A stretch of DNA of 64,000 bases from Aquilaria yunnanensis. Its lineage: Eukaryota > Streptophyta > Magnoliopsida > Malvales > Thymelaeaceae. A program made the translations under genes and the position numbers. Positions 35,811 through 44,400 of the stretch are shown here, one piece after another; within the stretch, counting starts at the first letter, position 1, and each line of letters begins with the position of its first letter. The stretch is from the NCBI GenBank assembly GCA_039654915.1, contig CM077598.1:77342041-77406040 (forward strand). The letters run 5' to 3'. The notes beneath the pieces are model-generated. The model made no database searches and was not told the origin of the DNA. It worked only from the letters and a program-made list of their open reading frames with translations.

Positions 35811-36204
35811 AACCGCTGCGCAGAAATGGGGGACGTGCCTCCCTAAACGTGCCTGGAAAACCGGGACACGCCTCCTGATTGGGACACGTCGTTTGACATC
35901 CCTGAGAAATGGAGACGCGCTGCTCAGTCTGACACGCTTGGCCATCAGACCTGCAGAAATGAAAAAGCAGGCCACCTCGAGGACACCAAGAGACAGGCTA
36001 TGGCTGAACAGCCCATGACTTTTGGGCAAGAGGTGTATCTTCGGTACAGGCTTTGCCTCGGAGACACCAAAGAATAGGCCAAGGCCGAACAGCCCAGACC
36101 CTCGGGCAAAAGGTGCGACCTCGGAACAGGTTATGCTTCCCAACAAGACTCCCAACGGCAACCTCGGAAAGAGATGCAAACCGAAGTCTTCACTTCGGCT
36201 TTCC

Positions 36205-36213
36205 AGAGGGGGG
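36205..36213 (+). promoter_or_regulatory. Polypurine tract of element A
   Basis: AGAGGGGGG followed by CATG and the 3' LTR start at 36218. Confidence 0.8.
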
Positions 36214-36217
36214 CATG

Positions 36218-37084
36218 TGATAGCCAAAGGCTGTCGCCTCAATCTGGCCGAATACCCTGCCACAACAACGGCCAGAAGAACTGGCGCTTCCCAGGAATAG
36301 GTGGAATCATGCACCTCGGGAGATAGCCTGAGAGCTCCGAGCCTCGGCACGCCAGTAAAACTTGAGGACTCCATTCGCCCCCCAAGCTTGTGAACAACGC
36401 GCCTTCGGAAAAGTGGCACCAGACATTGCTGCCCGAATATGATATCCCCGAAGGCGGAACCCCCTGGAACTGGGAACCCCCGAACTGAGGGTAGGCTTCC
36501 CGAAGAGGCTCTGTCCGAACTAGAGGACGACCTCGCCCAGGGACCTCGGGAGTACGGCAGGCGCATTTAAGGAAGCATTTAAGGAAGCCTCTGACACGTC
36601 CCACCACAGACGTAAAAAGTCGCCCTGACGCGCAGACGCCATCAGAATCATATCATGGCCCGTCTCAGCACAAGGCTCGAGGCCATCTAGTTACCAACTA
36701 TCTGTCCCCTACGCCCAGACGTTCAGGAGCATCCGACCGCACGCGTGTCATGATCTGAACGGGCTAGGTATTCCTATATATACAGGAAATAAATACTTGA
36801 CAGGAGGTTGGCAGGCCGGAGATACAGCTCCCATACTCTGAGAAAAGACCAGGCGAGACTTTTCTGCCTTTCTCTTTGAGCTAGTGACTTTCTCCTTCTT
36901 CCGGCCACCACTGACTTGGGCGTCGGAGGCTCCCCCCCCGGAAAAACACTCCGGGGTCCTCCTGACCCTGTTTCTCAGTTTTCCAGGTACTCTCCTAGAG
37001 GCGATCCACCTTCCAGGCGTTCTTCCTCCTAGAAGTCTCCTCAACAGTCATCATGACTCACAACGATGAGGCCCTGGGCCATCA
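36218..37084 (+). repeat. 3' LTR of element A
   Basis: 867 bp. Differs from the 5' LTR at about five sites by eye, one of them in the hairpin stem near 36957 (G to T). Ends CCATCA, followed by the duplication ATATG. Confidence 0.96.
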
Positions 37085-37147
37085 ATATGTATTTCGTTGC
37101 CAAAGTTCATAGCAGCAAACGGCCAAATTCTGCATTTCTGCAAAATT

Positions 37148-37269
37148 GGCGACGCGGCGCCAATTGGCCCGAAAACTGGCGACGCGTCGCCAATCCAATT
37201 TTTGTTCACAGAACGTTTGTTCGTCGGCGACGCGTCGCCAATTCCTTTTGCCTTTGGCGACGCGGCGCC
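37148..37269. repeat. Four CG-rich 14-bp palindromes in the T-type LTR
   Basis: GGCGACGCGTCGCC or GGCGACGCGGCGCC at 37148-37161, 37178-37191, 37226-37239 and 37256-37269. The second and third are perfect palindromes. They stand out against AT-rich surroundings. Confidence 0.85.
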
Positions 37270-37696
37270 AACACCTAAAAATGGGGGGTTTGACTTTTTG
37301 CTGCGTTGACCCGACCGAGACTACGGAAGGTTCGGAACGTGCCTAAGGGTCCGAGGATCCCGATGGTACTCCGAGACTTCCGAAAGTCCCACTGGAAGTA
37401 TGAGTTTTCTTGAACTGTTTGAGGTAAGTAAGTTGCTTAGGCAACAAGTAAGGAAACAAATGTTGCAATTGAACTTAATTAGCTATCAATAGCTCAGGTG
37501 AGAGGTTTAGAACCCTCGTCGGCCTAGCCGTGCCGGAGTCACGAGGCCACGAGGCAAAACCTTGTTCATCTAGTTTACATCAAAGAGGCCCTGCGGCCTA
37601 GTCTACAAGTCCCGTCATAAATTCCCCTGCATAACAACTAGGTGAGAGGTTCTATGTTTGAATGAGGCTTGCTAAGGTTCGCCCTTGAGCCATATG

Positions 37697-37840
37697 ATAG
37701 GTTGCTAAGTGATAGCGCTTGGCCTATATGTCAGGTTGCTAAGTGATTGCGCTTTGCCTGTATATGTGTCAGGTTGCTAAGTGATTACGCTTGGCCTGTA
37801 TATGTGTCAGGTTGCTAAGTGATTGCGCTTGGCCTGATAC
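37697..37840 (+). repeat. Tandem repeat in the T-type LTR
   Basis: About four units of 36-39 bp built on AGGTTGCTAAGTGATTGCGC and GGCCTGTATATGT. A (TA)n run follows near 37875-37888. Confidence 0.8.
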
Positions 37841-38661
37841 AGAGGACTACTTGAGGAGAGGTTTACGGACCTAGTATATATATATATGACTAGTACCCTC
37901 ATGCTGTGTGAGCTCGCAGCCAGAGTCCTAGCTTTTTCTTGCAGGTACATCGAAGACCCTTACTGAGAATGTTGAATTCTCACTCCCTGTTTGTTATGCA
38001 GAGCCTGGAGTAGCAGGACCGGATAATCGCTGAGGATTATCACGGTAGTACCTTTTTGTCTGTAAAGGTACGGTAGTTGAGAAACTTTAAGTTTCTAGCT
38101 TGCTTAAGTGTTTAGTTGGTCTGTTGGTCAGGCTGTGGTACTAACTTGCTTCTTCCTTTGGCTGCAGAGCCTAGTAGCACTTGGCAGAGGACTTGTGAGA
38201 CTCGCCACTGGGACAGGAGTCCAAAGTGGGAGCTAGGGTAAAAGATCTCAGCAAAGTCTTGTATTTTGATACAGTACTTTATTTTGCCTCCAGTATTTAT
38301 GTATAAAGAGTCCTTGACTCAGGGGATTGTTCTCTGGGTGAGAGCATTAATTACTTATGTATAAATGCTTTCACGAGCGGTGTATGTGTAGTTAATCACT
38401 CAAAGGTTGATTTTGATATGCTTTGGCATTTTGTATTTATTTATATAGAATTTTACTTAGCCGGCTAAATGTCTAAATGATTAAATGTTTTATGGTTTTA
38501 ATAAACCAAGTCAAAGCATAAGTGCATACATATTGCATTTCTAGGTTAATCAACTAGTAGCATTGGATTTAATCCACACACATAACCAGCTAGCCAATTA
38601 CAATCCACCGCGAGAGAAACGCTCACAGGGTATCCCGGGCAGGGGCACGGGGATCGTGTTA

Positions 38662-39283
38662 GATAGCCAAAGGCTATTGCCTCTTCGGTAGTAACTCCCC
38701 GCCAGAATATTGGCCGAGGAGTCTGACATCACCCAAGAGAGGATCTTTTTACTGACCTCGGAAGATGCGAAGTCAAACACTATGAGCTCGAGACTTCGGT
38801 TAGCTCATCAGGAATTCTGAGGATAACACCGTCTCCATCGAGGGGCCAAACTGACCGTCTTCGGGTAAGAAAGCCATCTCTCTGAAACAAGGATGAATCT
38901 CCCCGAAGCCAGAAGCCCCGAAGAGGATCTTCCCCGAACAAGAAACACCTGAACAAGGGAATCACCGGACTATGGGTATAAGTCCCGAAGAAGGTGTTCA
39001 TCAAGGGAACTCCTAGAATTATGGGATAGATCCCGAAGGAGGTGCTCGCACCAAAAGACCGATAGAATTCGAAGAGGGTGCACCCACCGAAGGGCGACCT
39101 CGCCCAGGGGACCTCGGGAGTACGATATGAGCATTTAAGGAGCCTCTGACATGTCACCCACAAGCCCTACACGTCACATCAGAATGGCGAACTGACACGC
39201 CGCAGCCGCCCCAGTCCTGACACAACCTGTCCGGGTCCAGGGCTAAAGGAGGCTGCAAACGACTGCCTGTCCCCTAGGTCCAA
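38662..39283 (+). repeat. Remainder of the 3' LTR of element C
   Basis: Starts with the duplicated GATAG and continues the C-type LTR (CCAAAGGCTATTGCC onward). It stops within CCCCTAGGTCCAA at 39281-39284, about 350 bp before the LTR end, where fragment D begins in reverse. Confidence 0.88.
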
Positions 39284-40194
39284 GCAGTGGACAATTCCTA
39301 GAACCCTCTGATGGTTCCTGGGGCCAGAGAATTGTACCTTGCCGTGGCAGGTCTGGCAAGGGTGACCTCGAAACATTTGCATAGGGTGGGATCGTCAGCC
39401 CCATACAACACCATGCTCCGTTTATACTTCGTCAGATGGGCCTGAGGATCTGTTCGGCCATCGTACGTTTCTAGCCGAGGTACCCGGAAGTCACTGGGCA
39501 TGGCTGCTTCGACTATTGCTCGGGTGAATGGTGACTCGTCCCCACAAAAAGTTTCGGATAGTCTGGCCCATACAGGCTTGCGGGCCACCTGTTTCTCCAC
39601 CCTTTCTAACCTCGCCAGCATTTTCTCCATAAGGTGCGTGGCGCTAGGCCCTTCTTCGGGACAGGGAGATCGTCGGCACCTCTTCTGGGAATGAGCTCGA
39701 CGCTGGGGGGACAGGGACCTCGTTTCAGGTGACGAGCTCCTTCGGTGTGGGATTTTGGGTCGTCTGGACCCCGTTTGCCCTGCACGCCCTGTCCTGAGGG
39801 GCACATTTTTCGTTGAAGACTCCTCCCGTGGGTCTCCGCTACCCGAACTGGGATGAATTGACTTGGGGCTTTTCCCCCGAGGGAGTGCTGATGATGCGGG
39901 TTTTTGGTCCTGAGCCTGTTGTGGCCATCTTTGATCTATTTGCTGTGTCACTTCGGCCACAATGGACTGTTGTAAGTCGCGCAGAAAGCTCATGGTCACG
40001 ACCAGAGGACGCTCTTCCTCCGGCAGAGAAGTCCCTGGAGTGGGTAGCTCGGCAGCTAGTTGGACTTCGGGCGCGGGCAAGGGATTCGGAAGTGCCTTGT
40101 CCTTGGAATGCCTAGTCTCAACGACAGCCACCTGAGGGTGGTTTCCCACAGACGGCGCCAAATGATGCCCTCCGGCATCTCTGTCCAGTGACAT
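39284..40194 (-). pseudogene. Truncated gag of fragment D
   Basis: An open frame of 298 codons from ATG 40194, ending in TAG at 39298-39300 where A and B have a Gln codon. The N-terminus MSLDRDAGGHHLAPSVGN is encoded by the LTR end and PBS, as in A to C. It then follows the gag of B (AVVETRHSKDK, QQIDQRWPQQ, Arg/Ser-rich linker, RKPVWARLSETFCGDESPF, GADDPTLCKCFEVTLA). After the stop it reads ELSTA and then breaks at the junction with C. The downstream gag, protease and pol are absent. Confidence 0.88.
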
Positions 40195-40562
40195 GGTGAA
40201 TTCTGAGGGAGCTTCCGACGGGGAAGGACGTCCTGCTGAGATATTCCCCAGGTGGGAAAATACCTGAAAGGCTTAGAAAAAAGGGTTAGGAGGTCCCCGG
40301 GATGGTTTTACGGGGAGGAGCCTCCGACGCCCAAGTCAGTGCTCTGATAATGAATAAAGTAGGCCCACTAGAAAGGTGCGAGAGCTAGCCTGCATATATT
40401 TTCAGCTATGGGCGAAGGCTGATCACGGAGAGGGGATGGTTCCGATACCTTACCAAGTGTCTTTTTCCCAGTATTTATAGAAATGCCTGGCCCGTTCAGA
40501 TCCTGACACGTGTTCGGTCGGATCCTCTCTGTGCTTCCTGGGCGTAGGGAACAGGTCGCCGT

Positions 40563-41429
40563 TGATAGCCAAAGGCTGTCGCCTCAATCTGGCCGAATAC
40601 CCTGCCACAACAACGGCCAGAAGAACTGGTGCTTCCCGGGAATAGGTGGAATCATGCACCTCTGGAGATAGCCTGAGAGCTCCGAGCCTCGGCACGCCAG
40701 TAAAATTTGAGGACTCCATTCGCCCCCCAAGGTTGTGAACAACGCGCCTTCAGAAAAATGGCACCAGACATTGCTGCCCGAATATGATATCCCCGAAGGC
40801 GGAACCCCCTGGAACTGGGAACCCCCGAACTGAGGGTAGGCTTCCCGAAGAGGCTCTGTCCGAACTAGAGGACGACCTCGCCCAGGGACCTCGGGAGTAC
40901 GGCAGGCGCATTTAAGGAAGCATTTAAGGAAGCCTCTGACACGTCCCACCACAGACGTAAAAAGTCGCCCTGACGCGCAGACGCCATCAGAATCATATCA
41001 TGGCCCGTCTCAGCACAAGGCTCGAGACCATCTAGTTACCAACTATCTGTCCCCTACGCCCAGACGTTCAGGAGCATCCGACCGCACACGTGTCATGATC
41101 TGAACGGGCTAGGTATTCCTATATATACAGGAAATAAATACTTGACAGGAAGTTGGCAGGCCGGATATACAGCTCCCACACTCTGAGAAAATACCAAGCG
41201 AGACTTTTCTGCCTTTCTCTTTGAGCTAGTGACTTTCTCCTTCTTCCGGCCACCACTGACTTGGGCGTCAGAGGCTCCCCCCCCGGAAAAACACTCCGGG
41301 GGCCTCCTAACCCTGTTTACCAGCTTTTCAGGTACTCTCCTTGGGGCGATCCACCTTCCAGGCATTCTTCCTCCTAGAAGTCTCTTCAACAGTCATCATG
41401 ACTCACAACGATGAGGCCTTGGGTCATCA
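40563..41429 (+). repeat. 5' LTR of element B
   Basis: 867 bp, TGATAGCC to GGGTCATCA. Promoter elements: ACACGTGTC at 41086-41094 and TATATATA at 41120-41127. Hairpin at 41270-41307. Gag ATG at 41398, 32 bp before the LTR end. Confidence 0.96.
41086..41128 (+). promoter_or_regulatory. LTR core promoter of element B
   Basis: ACACGTGTCATGATCTGAAC followed 25-30 bp later by TATATATA. The ACGTGTC core is an ABRE/G-box type site, bound by bZIP or bHLH factors in plants in general; binding here is not shown. Confidence 0.6.
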
Positions 41430-44400
41430 TTTGGCGCCGTCTGTGGGAACCCGCTCGCAGGTTGCCGTCGTTGAGACTCGGCGTTCTAAGGACAAGGGAC
41501 TCCCAAGGTCCTCGTCCGCGCCTGAGATACAACCGGCTGCTGAGCAGACACTCCCAGAGACTTCTACGCCCGAGGAGGACCGCCCTCTGGTAATCACCAT
41601 GAGCTTCTTGAGGGACTTTCAGCGCTCGGTCGTTGCTGAAATGACTCAGCAGATCGACCGAAGATGGCCACAGCAGTCACAGGCCCAGAAACCCTCCTCA
41701 TCAACACGCCCTCGGGAGAGAAGCCCCAAGTCTACACACCGCAGTTCAGAAAGTGGAGATCCTCGCGGAGAATCATCCACAGAAGATATAGCCCTCGGGA
41801 AACAGCCTGTGGGACAAACCGGGTCCAAGCGACCGAGAGTCTCACAGCGAAGCAGTTCGTCGCCCGAGGCGAGGGCCCTGACCCCTCCGCGCCGAACTCG
41901 CTCCCCGAAAAGGCGCCAGCGATCTCCCTCCCGCGAAAATGGTCCTAGCGCCACTGCGCTTATGGAAAGGATATTGGCACGGCTGGACAGAGTGGAGAAA
42001 CAAGTGACCAGAAAACCCGTTTGGGACAGGCTGTCGGGGGCATTATGCGAAGATGGCTCCCCGTTTATTCGCACCGTCGTTGAGGCAGCTATGCCAGGCG
42101 ACTTCAGAGTGCCTAGGCTGGAGATCTATGATGGCTGGACTGATCCACAGGCCCATCTGACGAAGTACAGGCGGAGCATGATAATGCACGGAGCTGATGA
42201 CGCTACCATGTGCAAATGCTTTGAAGTCACCCTCACGGGCCCAGCAACAGCATGGTACAATTCTTTGCCCCCAGGGACTATCACTGAGTTTCAGGAGTTG
42301 TCCGCAGCCTTTACCCAGCAGTTCATTGGGAGCAGGCCGACGGCCAAAATGCCTGTACAGATGTTCAACATAGAGCAGAGAAACGGAGAGACGATCCGAG
42401 ACTATGTCGAACGATTCAACAGGGAAGCACTCAGCGTCCCGGACTTCCGGCCCGAAATCCGCATCCTCGCTATGACACGGGGCCTTCGGCGTGACTCACA
42501 GCTGTTCTACGAGTTCTCAAAGGACCCTCCGGAGACCCTCGGAGAATTTTACCGAAGGGCAGAGCAGCACATGACAGCCGAGGAATTGAGGATGGCGGGG
42601 CCGAAGTCTGATCATCACCGCGCCGAAGGGTCCAGCCAGCAAGCTCGGCATCTTTCTGAACATACAGGTCGACCACGGCGAATGCGAGGAAAGAAACCTC
42701 AAAGTTTCACACCCTTGAGCACGACACGGACCAACATTCTCATGGCGCTGGAAAGGCAAGGGACGCAGATTCGGCGGCCAAAGGCCATGGCCGCCGATAA
42801 TAAGAAGAATGCCAAGAAGTTCTGCCAGTTTCATCGCGACCACGGTCATGACACCGAAGACTGCTTCCAGCTGAAGAAGTACATAGAGTCGCTGATCAAA
42901 CAGGGCCAACTTCGCAAGTACCTACGGATGCCCTCCCCAAAGGGCAGAAAAGAGGAGGAAGAGAGGGCCGAAAATGAGGACTATGACTCCGACAGGCGGA
43001 GAAACAGAAGTCCAAAAAGGCGCCTTCCACCTCCAGTAGGGGTCATCCAAACCATCACCACGGGGCTCCCATCCTCGGAAAGAAAGCGGAAGGCCAGAGA
43101 AATTGCGGTTATGGAGTATCAAAGTCCATCAAAGAAATTGGCTCGCAAAGATGGCTCCACTGTCGTCTTCCCCCACGACGACCCGCTGCTGATAATGGCG
43201 AGAATAGGGAACTGGGACGTCAAGAGAGTGTTGCTTGATGATGGCTCAAATGCTGACGTCCTATTCTCGCACTTACTGCCGAGCTTGGGCATCTCCAGCA
43301 GCGAGCTGAAACCTGTCACCACGCCCACCTTCGGCGTTGGGCCATTCGAACTACCCGTCCTCGGATGGATCGACCTCCCTTTGATGATGAAAGGCACTTC
43401 GGTAGACGGAGCAGCTGAGTTGTACGCGTCCACAATGGCAAGATTCATCGTCATGGACGTCCCGTCTTCGTACAACGTCATCCTTGGAAGGCAGACTCAG
43501 GGAAACCTGCACATTCGCCCCGATGTGAAGTACTTGACTGTCACATTCGCCACCAAGGATGGAGATGCAGAGGTCTTCATCGACCAAGCCGAGGTAAGAA
43601 AGGTGTTTGTAAAAACACGAAAGGCTCCGGCAAATAGCTCTACACAAACGGTGGAGGCAAAGGCGCAGGAGAAAGGCAAAAAAGGAGATCCCGCAGAAGC
43701 AGAAACGGAAGCAGTAGATCTTGTCCCAGGACAATCTACCCGAATAGGGAAGAGCTTGGCCAAAGGTGATAAGGAAAATCTTGTATCCTTTCTGCTAAAA
43801 AATAAAGATCTGTTTGCCTACTCGCCGAAAGACATGCCAGGAGTGAACCCTGGCATAATACAGCACAGCCTCAAAGTAAGCCCGGAAGCAAAACCTATCA
43901 GGCAAAAGAAACGAAGCATCTCAGCCCACAAAAGCAACTTCGTGAAAACCGAAGTCCAGCGCCTATTGGATGCTGAAGTTATCAGGGAGGTAAAATACCC
44001 CGAGTGGTTAAGCAACGTGGTCATTGCCACAAAAGAAGGTAGCAGCAAACTCCGGATGTGCATTGATTTCAGAAACTTGAACGATGCTTGCCCGAAAGAC
44101 TCATTTCCCCTCCCGCCAATAGATCAACTGGTAGATTCAACGGCCGAATACGGGCTCCTGAGCTTCCTAGATGCCTTCAGCGGCTACCATCAGATAAGGA
44201 TGGACCCCGAAGATGAAGAGAAAACTGCCTTCATCACCGAGGGAGGAACGTACTGCTATATCAGAATGCCCTTCGGGCTGAAAAATGCAGGAGCCACCTA
44301 CCAGAGACTGATGAACAAGGTCTTTAAAGACCAAATGGGGAGAAACATGGAAGTATATGTTGATGATATGATAGTAAAAAGCAAGCTGCCCGGCTACCAC

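Larger units (their letters stand above)
25924..37084 (+). mobile_element. Tat element A, complete structure, young
   Basis: An 11,161-bp element with 867-bp LTRs at both ends (25924-26790 and 36218-37084) and a perfect 5-bp duplication ATATG (25919-25923 and 37085-37089). Internal order: PBS 26791, gag-pol 26759-32257, repeat array 32400-32920, antisense gene 35377-33029, PPT, 3' LTR. By eye the two LTRs differ at about five sites, so insertion is recent. It is collinear with B at a constant offset of 14,639 bp from the PBS to the antisense ATG. It lies in the T-type solo LTR. Confidence 0.96.
24950..38661 (+). repeat. T-type (Tekay/Del-like) solo LTR split by element A
   Basis: Two pieces, 24950-25923 and 37085-38661, form one LTR of about 2.5 kb that starts TGTTACGGCCC and ends GTGTTA. 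It is flanked by GATAG on both sides (24945-24949 and 38662-38666), which is part of the LTR start of element C, so it inserted there. The TG...TA ends suggest one terminal mutation. The start TGTTACGG fits many Tekay/Del chromovirus LTRs; this is an inference. The right half holds four CG-rich palindromes (37148-37269) and a tandem array (37697-37840). No coding region is seen. Related pieces lie at 6855-10177 (reverse) and 52189-54359. Confidence 0.7.
14798..39283 (+). mobile_element. Tat element C, nearly complete, 3' LTR split and truncated
   Basis: 5' LTR 14798-15770, PBS from 15771, damaged gag-pol 15739-21238, short-repeat array 21356-21515, open antisense gene 24090-21643, PPT 24931-24939, and a 3' LTR that begins TGATAG at 24944. 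After six bases the 3' LTR is interrupted by the T-type LTR (24950-38661, with element A inside) and resumes at 38662. It ends at about 39283, joined to fragment D, so its last 350 bp and the right target-site duplication are gone. The left flank is GGAAA in the X LTR. Confidence 0.88.

Noticed and set aside
41341..41397. N-terminal extension of gag upstream of the ATG at 41398
   Set aside because: The frame is open but begins at a TTG; no ATG is present, and the other subfamilies do not keep the extension.
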